From an uncultured Holosporaceae bacterium (GTDB taxonomy: Bacteria; Pseudomonadota; Alphaproteobacteria; RUG11792), in the NCBI GenBank assembly GCA_947285985.1, contig CAMYPB010000017.1, forward strand, positions 1 through 15,515: DNA of 15,515 nt. Reading direction: 5' to 3'. Below are positions 1 through 6,786 of the stretch, one piece after another. Below the pieces are notes generated by a model that saw only the letters and a list, made by a program, of their open reading frames with translations, ran no database searches and was not told where the DNA came from. The translations under genes and the position numbers were made by a program. Within the stretch, counting starts at the first letter, position 1. Every line of letters starts with the position of its first letter.

Positions 1-30
1 CACTTGCTCTACCGACTGAGCTATCGAGGA
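1..30 (-). tRNA. tRNA, 5' part only, probably tRNA-Asn
   Basis: Read on the minus strand, the sequence starts with the 7-nt acceptor strand TCCTCGA, then TA, then a complete D arm (GCTC, loop AGTCGGTA, GAGC), then the first bases of the anticodon stem before the window ends. The 5' end is therefore at position 30. An acceptor strand starting TCCTC is typical of bacterial tRNA-Asn. The anticodon lies outside the window, so the amino acid is inferred; the tRNA class itself is secure. Confidence 0.8.
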
Positions 31-44
31 ACGCCATGATTTAT

Positions 45-73
45 TTATAACACACATTGAAATCATTTTGCAA
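45..73 (-). promoter_or_regulatory. promoter of the partial tRNA
   Basis: On the minus strand, TTGCAA (68-73) and TTATAA (45-50) are separated by 17 bases. The -10 box ends 14 bases before the tRNA 5' end, which suits a short tRNA leader. The boxes were read by eye against the sigma-70 consensus. Confidence 0.5.
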
Positions 74-141
74 GCGAAAAAATATTTTTTGCCCAAAAAA
101 AATCAGATAAATATCATTTTGTGAGAAAAATATCATTTTTA

Positions 142-171
142 TTGATAGAATTTTCGAGGAGGAGTTATACT
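142..171 (+). promoter_or_regulatory. promoter of the secreted coiled-coil gene
   Basis: TTGATA (142-147) and TATACT (166-171) are separated by 18 bases. Transcription would start near 178, giving a leader of about 40 bases before the ATG at 220. This argues against the upstream in-frame GTG at 121 as the translation start. Confidence 0.5.
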
Positions 172-219
172 GAAAGTAAGGGGAGGACAATTTTTTATAT
201 GATATTTGGGGAGAAAAAG

Positions 220-753
220 ATGAATAAAAATATTATTATGTTTACGATTTTGTGTGGATTTTTTGTGGGTAATGGGTTTGCAGACCATGTTCCTCTTGAC
301 ATGAAGTCCCACAAGGAAGTTGCGAAATCCAAGTTGACACCCGCTGAATACGCGCAATTCAAAGAGTTGGTGAAGAAGATTAAGGCTAAGAGGAATGTCG
401 ATGATGACAATAAATCTATCGAAAAGAAGGATACTCCTGAGCAAAATGGCAGGGTCATAGTCTCAAATGAGAGGATTATCGCGAAGATAAACGAATTGAA
501 AGAGAAGATAAACGAATTGAAAGAGAAGATAAACGAATTGAAAGAGAAACAGAAGGCTTTGATCGATGCATATGAAAAGGTTGCGAGTGATAAGGAAAAG
601 TCCTATAAGGTATGCGTTTTATTCATTGAAAATGCTATAGAAATTGATAAATTAACGGACGAAATTGATAAATTAACGGACATTGTCAAAAAATTAACGG
701 ACATTGTCAAAAAAAGAGCCGAGAAAAATAGTAGTAATGAGGAAGGAAAATAA
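220..753 (+). CDS. exported coiled-coil protein with tandem heptad duplications
   Basis: Family not recognised. The protein is 177 aa from the ATG at 220. That start has a GGGGAG ribosome site 6 bases upstream and opens a clean Sec signal peptide (MNKN, hydrophobic core, likely cleavage after GNGFA, mature end DHVPLD). The reading frame is open back to a GTG at 121, but that would bury the signal peptide and precede the likely promoter. The mature part is charged and helical. Residues 89-109 are three identical KINELKE heptads encoded by three identical 21-bp units. Residues about 141-171 are EIDKLTD twice, then IVKKLTD and IVKK. Ile and Leu fall at a and d positions, so a parallel coiled coil is expected. 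It has its own promoter and a terminator after the stop, so it is a single-gene unit. A periplasmic, surface or released structural or effector-like protein is possible; no function can be assigned. Confidence 0.75.
   Translation: MNKNIIMFTILCGFFVGNGFADHVPLDMKSHKEVAKSKLTPAEYAQFKELVKKIKAKRNVDDDNKSIEKKDTPEQNGRVIVSNERIIAKINELKEKINELKEKINELKEKQKALIDAYEKVASDKEKSYKVCVLFIENAIEIDKLTDEIDKLTDIVKKLTDIVKKRAEKNSSNEEGK
484..546 (+). repeat. 21-bp tandem repeat, three perfect copies
   Basis: The unit aagataaacgaattgaaag(ag) occurs three times without a mismatch at 484-504, 505-525 and 526-546. Each copy adds exactly one coiled-coil heptad (KINELKE), so changes in copy number keep the frame and the hydrophobic register. 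Confidence 0.95.
640..714 (+). repeat. second 21-bp repeat block, nested duplications
   Basis: Two identical 21-bp units (640-660 and 661-681, EIDKLTD) are followed by a variant unit (682-702, IVKKLTD) that keeps the TTAACGGAC end. A 12-base partial copy of the variant unit (703-714, IVKK) follows. This looks like at least two separate duplication steps, both of one heptad length. Confidence 0.9.
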
Positions 754-770
754 ATCTTCCGTGAAAATCT

Positions 771-815
771 CGCTGTGTGTCATTCGAGGATTTTGGAAGG
801 CACACAGTGTTTTTT
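771..815 (+). terminator. Rho-independent terminator after the coiled-coil gene
   Basis: A 9-bp stem (771-779 with 801-809, one G-U pair) is followed by a run of six T at 810-815. It lies 17 bases after the stop codon at 753. The loop is long (21 bases), which lowers confidence slightly. Confidence 0.7.
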
Positions 816-1150
816 ATGGGTATTTATCGCAAAGTTGTTGAAAATACTGAGCAAAATATAAAACAATTCATCGCAAATACAACTAAAGTTTTCGTCGTAT
901 CTCTCGATTTAAATAAATATTGTGTGATGAATTTATCTAAAATTTCAAGCGTATACCAATCAATTTTATTTCAAATCCATATCAAAATAAATCATTCCCC
1001 ACAAAAAAAGAATCCCTAAAAAAAGAAGATATTCCAACGAAAAAATATCATGAAAAAAAATTCAAAAAAAAGTGTGTACGAAATGTCATGGTCGTCTATA
1101 TATTGTTATATAATGGATTTATGATTTAACAAATATTTGGAGAAAAAACA
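816..1150. other. non-coding interval with murF leader
   Basis: No supported gene. It is very AT-rich with several A runs (about 1004-1070). The only regulatory signal is a perfect TATAAT at 1109-1114 upstream of murF, with only a weak -35 region around 1086-1091. A ribosome site, GGAG at 1139-1142, precedes the murF ATG at 1151. Confidence 0.6.
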
Positions 1151-2644
1151 ATGAATTTTAATGAATTTTTACAGAATGTATACAATGGAGAGGAGATATC
1201 GATAGATTCGAGGACTCTCAAAGAGAATGATATATTCGTTGCGATCAGGGAGGCAGGGCACGTTCATGTTGCGGAGGCCTTCAAGAAGGGTGCGAAATAC
1301 GCGATCGTTGAGGAGAGATATATGGAGTATGTCGACACATTTTCTGGATGTTTTGATGAGATGATTGTTGTGTGTGATGACAGTCTTTCTGCATTGAAGA
1401 GTCTTGGATATCATATGCGTGAGATATCGAAGGAAAGCAATGATAAGAAGGGTGATTTAAAGATCATTGGAATAACGGGGAGTGTTGGGAAGACGACGAC
1501 GAGGACATGGCTTTCGAATATAATCAAAGGGATTGAAGGGGAGGAGAGTGTTTGTTCGTCTGAGAAGAATTATAACACGATATACGGGATTCCTATGTCT
1601 ATGGCGAGGATGAACAGGGAGACGATATACGGGATTTTTGAGATGGGGACGAATCACAAAGGGGAGATAAAGGAGGTTTGTGATTATGTTGATCCTGATA
1701 TAACTCTCATCACGAATATCAGGGAATCTCATATAGGGATGTTTCATAGTTATGAAGAATTGAAGAATGAGAAGTTGTCTGTTATTGATAGTATGCGGGA
1801 GGGGACGACCCTTATATTCAACGGAGACTGTTCGAATTCTTTGATAAGCGAGATCAAGAATAGGGCACGGGAGAAGAATATAAAGACGATTAGTGTTGGA
1901 TTTGGATCGTGGAATAATGTTCGAATCACGTATGATTATGTTGATTATGAGAAGAATATGACGATGGTCTGCATAAAAATCGGGGATAAGAACTATAGTT
2001 TTTGGATTTCAGCGGTTGGCATGAACTACACGATCATGATATCTCAGGTTGTTGGAGTGTTGTATGCATTGGGATATGACATTGATCAATTTATTGATCA
2101 TTTCAAGAGGATCAGGCCTCTAGAAGGGAGGGGAGCGATCAAGAGATTTGAGATAGAAAGAAGGGATGAGGATGACAATCATAATAATGATGATGATAGA
2201 TATGTCAATCATCGTGAGAAGATCATAACGATTATTGATGATTCGTATAACTCTAGTCCGACATCTATGGAGGTTTCTATAGAGAATATGAATAGGAGGG
2301 CTGAATACTATGATGAACATAATATAAAGGGTATCAGGAAGGTTTGTATTATGGGGGAGATGGGAGAACTCGGGGAGTTTAGAGAGATGTATCATGAGAA
2401 TATATTTGAGAGACTTCGAGGATCGAGATTTGATGTTGTTGTGTATTTTGGAGGGGAGGAGACGAGATCTCTCATTGAGAGGATTGTTGATAATAAAAAT
2501 CTTGTGACATTTTCGAAGGTTGATGAAAAATCTATAGAAAAAACGATAGGATTGTTGGAGAATAGGGACATTGTTTTAGTGAAGGGATCCAGGAGTGTTG
2601 GACTCGATTTAATAATCGATAGCGTGAGACTTCGAAGGATTTGA
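1151..2644 (+). CDS. murF: UDP-MurNAc-tripeptide--D-Ala-D-Ala ligase MurF
   Basis: MurF is the cytoplasmic Mur ligase that adds D-Ala-D-Ala to UDP-MurNAc-tripeptide, using ATP. The 497 aa show the family in order. The N-terminal substrate motif is IDSRTLKENDIFVA (18-31). The ATP loop is GITGSVGKTT (about 107-116, Lys114). Next come the NYNTIYGIP motif typical of MurF, EMGTNHKGEI (164-173), and the C-terminal DDSYNSSPTSM followed by GEMGELGEF. The length is slightly above the usual 450-480. Part of the excess is a low-complexity acidic insert at residues 338-356 (Asp, Asn and His rich, GAT/AAT codons at 2165-2200), just before the DDSYN motif. The start is ATG with GGAG 8 bases upstream. The gene overlaps the upstream-most possible mraY start, so the two are co-transcribed. 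murE is not next to it. Confidence 0.95.
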   Translation: MNFNEFLQNVYNGEEISIDSRTLKENDIFVAIREAGHVHVAEAFKKGAKYAIVEERYMEYVDTFSGCFDEMIVVCDDSLSALKSLGYHMREISKESNDKKGDLKIIGITGSVGKTTTRTWLSNIIKGIEGEESVCSSEKNYNTIYGIPMSMARMNRETIYGIFEMGTNHKGEIKEVCDYVDPDITLITNIRESHIGMFHSYEELKNEKLSVIDSMREGTTLIFNGDCSNSLISEIKNRAREKNIKTISVGFGSWNNVRITYDYVDYEKNMTMVCIKIGDKNYSFWISAVGMNYTIMISQVVGVLYALGYDIDQFIDHFKRIRPLEGRGAIKRFEIERRDEDDNHNNDDDRYVNHREKIITIIDDSYNSSPTSMEVSIENMNRRAEYYDEHNIKGIRKVCIMGEMGELGEFREMYHENIFERLRGSRFDVVVYFGGEETRSLIERIVDNKNLVTFSKVDEKSIEKTIGLLENRDIVLVKGSRSVGLDLIIDSVRLRRI

Positions 2645-2649
2645 GAGTT

Positions 2650-3741
2650 ATGTTTTACAATATTTTATACAAACTATTCGCAAATGAGATTGGATTTCTG
2701 AATGTTTTGAAGTATGTGACGGTTCGGTCTGTTTGCGCATTTTTGATGGGATTTGTGATTGTTTTTTTGACGTGTGATGAGGGGATCATTCTTCTCAAGA
2801 GATTTCAAAAGAACGGGCAGCCCATAAGAGATGATGGACCAAAGAGTCATCTTGAGACGAAGAAGGGAATTCCAACGATGGGCGGGATAATTATTATTGT
2901 GTCTGTTTTATTGAGTAGTTTTCTTTTTGGAGACCTATCGAATATATATATGCTGATGTGTATGGTTGTTATGATAGGTTTTGGGGGGATAGGACTTCTC
3001 GATGATTTTTTGAAGGTTTCAAGGAATAATTCGAAGGGATTATCTGGGAGGAAGAAATTTTTGTTGCAGTCTATTGTTGGGTGTGTATGTTATATTGCGT
3101 GTATGATATTTGCGCCACACAGCGGGGATACGACGATATTTCTTCCATTTTTGAAGAATGTGCAGATAGATTTGGGTTATTTTTTTATAGTTTGGACGAT
3201 ATTGATCATTGTTGGGAGTTCGAACGCAGTGAATCTCACGGATGGACTCGATGGACTTGCTCTTGGACCTGTTGTTATATCATCGATATGTTTTGCGATA
3301 ATTAGTTATTTAGTGGGGAACGTTGTATTTTCCGATTATTTGCATATACATTATGTTGTTGGTTTATCGGAGGTCTGTGTATTTTTGAGTGCACTCGTTG
3401 GAGCGAGTCTTGGATTTTTGTGGTTCAATGCTCCTCCTGCGAAGATTTTCATGGGGGACACAGGATCGATTGCGATTGGAGGATCCTTGGGATTTGTTTC
3501 CGTTATATCGAAGCATGAAATAATCTTCGCACTAATTGGAGGAATTTTTGTTCTTGAGACGATTTCCGTGATTATTCAGGTGATGTATTTCAAGATGACG
3601 GGAAAAAGGATATTCTTGATGGCCCCTATTCATCATCATTTTGAAAAGAAAGGATGGGCTGAATCAACGGTCGTCTTCAGATTCTGGATAATCTCCATAA
3701 TCCTTGGGATCCTTGGACTCGCCTCCTTGAAGATACGATAA
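2650..3741 (+). CDS. mraY: phospho-MurNAc-pentapeptide transferase MraY
   Basis: MraY is an integral membrane enzyme that moves phospho-MurNAc-pentapeptide onto undecaprenyl phosphate, giving lipid I. The diagnostic motifs are all present: RDDGPKSHLETKKGIPTMGG near the N-terminus, GLLDDFLK (Asp-Asp pair), NAVNLTDGLDGLA, FNAPPAKIFMGDTGS and APIHHHFEKKGW. There are about ten hydrophobic segments. From the ATG at 2650 the protein is 363 aa, the usual length. AAGGA (2635-2639) inside the end of murF serves as ribosome site, and only five bases separate the murF stop from this ATG. An in-frame TTG at 2641 overlapping the murF stop would add three residues. The product uses the UDP-MurNAc-pentapeptide made by MurF, so the pair is a functional unit. 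The next dcw genes (murD, ftsW, murG) do not follow. Confidence 0.95.
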   Translation: MFYNILYKLFANEIGFLNVLKYVTVRSVCAFLMGFVIVFLTCDEGIILLKRFQKNGQPIRDDGPKSHLETKKGIPTMGGIIIIVSVLLSSFLFGDLSNIYMLMCMVVMIGFGGIGLLDDFLKVSRNNSKGLSGRKKFLLQSIVGCVCYIACMIFAPHSGDTTIFLPFLKNVQIDLGYFFIVWTILIIVGSSNAVNLTDGLDGLALGPVVISSICFAIISYLVGNVVFSDYLHIHYVVGLSEVCVFLSALVGASLGFLWFNAPPAKIFMGDTGSIAIGGSLGFVSVISKHEIIFALIGGIFVLETISVIIQVMYFKMTGKRIFLMAPIHHHFEKKGWAESTVVFRFWIISIILGILGLASLKIR

Positions 3742-3751
3742 GAATAAAATA

Positions 3752-3779
3752 TTGACTAATAATGAAATATTGATATAGA
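3752..3779 (+). promoter_or_regulatory. possible promoter for the Ser-rich exported protein
   Basis: TTGACT (3752-3757) and TATAGA (3774-3779) are separated by 16 bases, about 75 bases upstream of the ATG at 3853. The interval is so AT-rich that chance matches are likely. Confidence 0.35.
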
Positions 3780-3852
3780 ATTTTATATAGATTAGAGATA
3801 AAATATCGACTTATTTTATAAGATTTTGTTGTATGGGGAGGTTCTATATAAA

Positions 3853-4551
3853 ATGCAATTTAAAGTATTAAATATTTGTTGTTGTCTAATATTTTTTGGA
3901 TTTGGGAGTTGTTGTTATTCGTTTGATGACAGTGATGGGGATATGTTGAGGAGTTGGCCAGAATTTCGAGGAAAACACAGGAGGTATTCTGAGATTTCAA
4001 ACTATCCTATTGAAAATCGTCCCCTCAATATATCGTCTATCCTGCAGGGAACTCCCAAATCTCATGATACTAAGGATAATATACTTTTAAAACGCGATAA
4101 TTCTAAGAAGAGGTATGTTGATAATGAATATTTATTGAGTATTGCGTGTAGTTTTATTGCGAATAATCATGAGAATGAAGATATTATTCCGATGTCTATC
4201 ATATGCTATGAGGAATCGATATTGGAATCCGCTCTCTTTGGAAATAAGGATAAATATACATTATACAAACTTTTCGAAGGGGAGGCTGAACATGAGTCTA
4301 GTTCTGAATCGTTATCATCATCATCATCTGACTCCTCATCATATGACAATGTCGTCATCAAGAAAACGACGACCTTCGGAACTTTTATTCCTCTAAAGAA
4401 CGCGACGACATTTCGAAATATTTATGGTTCTATATTGGATAAAGAGTTGAATATCGATGATGACGTTGAATACAATGTTTTTATGAATGGGAACTTTGAT
4501 TATATTATGGACCAAAATGATTGGAAAATAATGCGAAATAAATATAAATAA
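3853..4551 (+). CDS. unknown exported protein with serine-rich tract
   Basis: Family not recognised. The protein is 232 aa from the ATG at 3853, which has a strong GGGGAGG site at 3835-3841. The frame is open to a TTG at 3826, but that start would put charged residues before the signal peptide and lie ahead of the ribosome site. The N-terminus is a signal peptide rich in Cys (MQFKVLNICCC...). It ends FGFGSCC, which could be read as a weak lipoprotein box or a normal Sec site before FDDSDGD. The mature protein is polar, with a serine tract near residues 150-170 (TCA repeats around 4315-4350) followed by Tyr-Asp and a basic patch. No transmembrane segment follows the signal peptide. It is a monocistronic gene facing the outer-membrane protein gene. 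A secreted or surface-anchored role is inferred from the signal peptide only. Confidence 0.65.
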   Translation: MQFKVLNICCCLIFFGFGSCCYSFDDSDGDMLRSWPEFRGKHRRYSEISNYPIENRPLNISSILQGTPKSHDTKDNILLKRDNSKKRYVDNEYLLSIACSFIANNHENEDIIPMSIICYEESILESALFGNKDKYTLYKLFEGEAEHESSSESLSSSSSDSSSYDNVVIKKTTTFGTFIPLKNATTFRNIYGSILDKELNIDDDVEYNVFMNGNFDYIMDQNDWKIMRNKYK

Positions 4552-4553
4552 AA

Positions 4554-4595
4554 CAAAGACCCTCTCCATGATGCAGGAGGGGGCCCTTGTCTTTG
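4554..4595 (-). terminator. strong terminator between convergent genes
   Basis: CAAAGAC (4554-4560) pairs with GTCTTTG (4589-4595). The inner arms CCTCTCC (4561-4567) and GGAGGGG (4576-4582) pair with one G-U, around a loop of 8 and a 6-base bulge. On the minus strand the hairpin is followed by TTTTATTT, so it is placed to end the outer-membrane protein transcript. The T run is absent on the plus side, though the hairpin may still help the facing gene. Confidence 0.8.
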
Positions 4596-4629
4596 ATGAC
4601 ATGATATTTGATAAGTTTATCTTTCGAAA

Positions 4630-5769
4630 TTAGAATGTATACCCGAATTTAACAGCGATATTCATAGATTTCTGTTTCAATCCGAAGCCATTCTTTTTAA
4701 CGGTTGCAAATTTTCCATTAGTGACATACAAAACATCTGTTTCAACAAATAATCCGTTTTGGAAATCATATTTTCCGAACAACCCGAGAGCGAGAGATGT
4801 TTTTGTCTTCGAATGACTCTTTTTGATATCCTCTTTGATATTCAATGCATCTATATTGATCTTCGCATCTTCTATTTCTTTCGGACAAACTTTATTCCAA
4901 CCTTTTACAAAACCAAATAACTCTGTACCTTCTTTTAGATCATTATTGATTTTGTTACGAGTCATTCTGACACCAACCAACGTACCCATCGAGAATTCGT
5001 TTGTTATTTGATATCCAAGACGAGACAATGCATCCACAAAGAACGTGTTCTTGACTTTCACATTTCCAGTATAAGATTTAATTGTCTTCGATCCAAAAGT
5101 CTTTCCAAATCCGAGTTCTCCACCAACAATAAATCCGTTCGGTGCAACGTATTCGTAAATACCAGAGATCTGAGACATAAATCCTGTCGCACTCTTACTC
5201 TTGTCTCCTGAAAGTTTCGTATACTTTAATGAATTTTTCGTTTCATAGAATGCATGAGCAAATTGCATCGCGTCGCTCAATTCTTTGTTTTCAGCAACAT
5301 TTTGGAAATCTTCATCATCAACTTCAGACGCGATCTTTTGAACGACTTCAAAAGATTCTATAGACGAAGACATATAACGGGACATATTCTTCTCATAGTG
5401 CGCCTTGTCAAAATCCGCATCCTTCAGATCCTTGATCATGATAGCAGCGAGTTTTCCTTGAGGAGTGTCTGTCTTCGCAAGTGCTTTCATATCGTTTGCA
5501 TTATTTCCATCGGATATCTTATCTACGATATGATTAGATAGTTTTGTAGACGCATCCTCAATAAAGCCATCAAGATCAACATCTTTAAATCTTTTCGCTA
5601 TTTCTTTCCTTGCATCGTCCAATCCATCATTGAACTTATTTTTTGCGAAATTCGCACCACCAGAAAGCGCAACAGAAAACTTATTCTGTCCCTTACATAC
5701 GTTGTTCTCAGACGAGAAAGAAGCTGGGATCATGGAAACAGCAACCAACCCTAATAAAATCTTATTCAT
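4630..5769 (-). CDS. outer-membrane beta-barrel protein with helical N-terminal region
   Basis: The protein is 379 aa. It has a Sec signal peptide (MNKILLGLVAVSMIPASFS, mature end about ENNVCKG) and a last strand ending MNIAVKFGYTF; a C-terminal Phe in this setting is the outer-membrane insertion signal of beta-barrel proteins. The C-terminal half (about residue 180 on) alternates polar and hydrophobic residues with Gly and aromatics (GGELGFGKTFGSKT, ALGLFGKYDFQNG, FVETDVLYV). Residues about 40-175 look helical and charged (KNKFNDGLDDARKEIAKRF...), unlike a barrel. They may be a periplasmic or surface domain, or a large loop after a first strand (FSVALSGGANFA). The overall design recalls the surface proteins of Rickettsiales and relatives, but no specific family is claimed. 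The start is ATG with a GAGG site. It has its own upstream region and a strong terminator, which suggests high expression. Confidence 0.75.
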   Translation of the reverse strand: MNKILLGLVAVSMIPASFSSENNVCKGQNKFSVALSGGANFAKNKFNDGLDDARKEIAKRFKDVDLDGFIEDASTKLSNHIVDKISDGNNANDMKALAKTDTPQGKLAAIMIKDLKDADFDKAHYEKNMSRYMSSSIESFEVVQKIASEVDDEDFQNVAENKELSDAMQFAHAFYETKNSLKYTKLSGDKSKSATGFMSQISGIYEYVAPNGFIVGGELGFGKTFGSKTIKSYTGNVKVKNTFFVDALSRLGYQITNEFSMGTLVGVRMTRNKINNDLKEGTELFGFVKGWNKVCPKEIEDAKINIDALNIKEDIKKSHSKTKTSLALGLFGKYDFQNGLFVETDVLYVTNGKFATVKKNGFGLKQKSMNIAVKFGYTF

Positions 5770-5844
5770 AAAGTAACCTCAAAAATTCAACTAGAAATAC
5801 TTCTTGATCGTCATAATACCATTTCAAAGTTGTGTTTCACACAT

Positions 5845-5850
5845 ATTATA
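5845..5850 (-). promoter_or_regulatory. -10 box of the outer-membrane protein gene
   Basis: A perfect TATAAT on the minus strand lies 75 bases upstream of the ATG. The -35 position (5868-5873) reads ACAAAA and is weak, so the promoter may need an activator. TGTGTTTCACACA (5831-5843), a TGTG/CACA inverted repeat, lies just downstream in the likely start region. Confidence 0.4.
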
Positions 5851-5904
5851 GGTTGTGTCATTCAACTTTTTGTATATATGTGTTTGATTTATCACACTTT
5901 TCTC

Positions 5905-5934
5905 TTGTCCTTTTCCATGCAATACTGTTATAAT
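5905..5934 (+). promoter_or_regulatory. promoter of lgt
   Basis: TTGTCC (5905-5910) and TATAAT (5929-5934) are separated by 18 bases. The -10 box is preceded by TG at 5926-5927 with one base between, an extended -10. The start would be about 30 bases before the lgt ATG. Confidence 0.55.
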
Positions 5935-5969
5935 TTTATCGAATTTATAGTATTATTTTTATACATTGT

Positions 5970-6776
5970 ATGTTTTATTTAGATATATTACCCATTGCCT
6001 TCAAAATAGGAAATTTAAGTATATATTGGTATGGAATTATATATGCTCTTTCAATTTTTATTATATGGTTATTTTCTTCTTATATAATAAAAATGATGAA
6101 AAAGTTTGACATTTCAATTTTATCTTCTCAATATTTTGATCAATTTATGTTTATTGGTATAATATCGTGTATTATTGGGGCGAGACTCGGACATATCTTA
6201 TTTTTCGAACCTGAATACTATATAAACAATCCGTTTGAAATTTTTATGATACGAAATGGGGGATTATCTTTTCATGGGGGAGTTCTTGGGATTTTGTTCT
6301 CTCTTTTTTATTTCAAGAGGAAATATAATATACCCATAAAAATCATGGCCGATATTCTCTCGTTTTCGGGGGCTCTCGGAATTTTCATAGGACGTATTGC
6401 GAATTTCATCAATCAAGAATTATACGGAATTGTGACAAATTTTAAATTTGCAGTTATATTTTCTTTTGTCGATAATTTCCCAAGGCATCCAACTCAAATA
6501 TACGAATCTATATTCGAGGGATTCGTTAGTTTTTGGATTATGCTCATGATATGGAAATTTAAAGGTCCAAAACTCATAGGATCAGGAATCTTCTCTGCAA
6601 CCTTCATGATTGTGTATTCCTCATCACGATTTATTATAGAATTCTATAAGGACGTCGAAACATACAACTATTTCAATATGTTTTCCCTAACAGTCGGACA
6701 AATCCTCTCAATAATCCTTTTTATTTTCGCGTTCGTTGTATTACGCTATAAGGAAGGGGATGTTATAAAAAATTGA
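5970..6776 (+). CDS. lgt: prolipoprotein diacylglyceryl transferase Lgt
   Basis: Lgt is an inner-membrane enzyme that transfers diacylglycerol from phosphatidylglycerol to the lipobox cysteine of prolipoproteins, the first step of lipoprotein maturation. The 268 aa match the usual length. Visible hallmarks are IGARLGHILFFEP, GGLSFHGGVLG (conserved His), GIFIGRIANFINQELYG (the Lgt signature with Arg, Asn and Glu), HPTQIYES and a late SSRFIIEFYKD. Seven hydrophobic segments are expected. The start is ATG without a clear Shine-Dalgarno, but an extended -10 promoter sits just upstream. The stop is followed after 10 bases by the GspF-family gene, so the two are probably co-transcribed. Confidence 0.95.
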   Translation: MFYLDILPIAFKIGNLSIYWYGIIYALSIFIIWLFSSYIIKMMKKFDISILSSQYFDQFMFIGIISCIIGARLGHILFFEPEYYINNPFEIFMIRNGGLSFHGGVLGILFSLFYFKRKYNIPIKIMADILSFSGALGIFIGRIANFINQELYGIVTNFKFAVIFSFVDNFPRHPTQIYESIFEGFVSFWIMLMIWKFKGPKLIGSGIFSATFMIVYSSSRFIIEFYKDVETYNYFNMFSLTVGQILSIILFIFAFVVLRYKEGDVIKN

Positions 6777-6786
6777 CGACATTTTT

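Noticed and set aside
121..219. Upstream extension of the coiled-coil protein from GTG 121
   Set aside because: It contains the likely promoter (142-171) and would bury a good signal peptide; the ATG at 220 has a strong ribosome site.
777..1019. Open frame of 80 codons after the coiled-coil gene
   Set aside because: Its ATG lies in the stem of a terminator hairpin, it has no ribosome site, and the product resembles no protein and follows the AT-rich background.
3742..3852. Repeated AAATATTGA/AAATATCGA motifs before the Ser-rich gene as a regulatory array
   Set aside because: The copies are short and inexact in a very AT-rich stretch; I cannot separate them from background.
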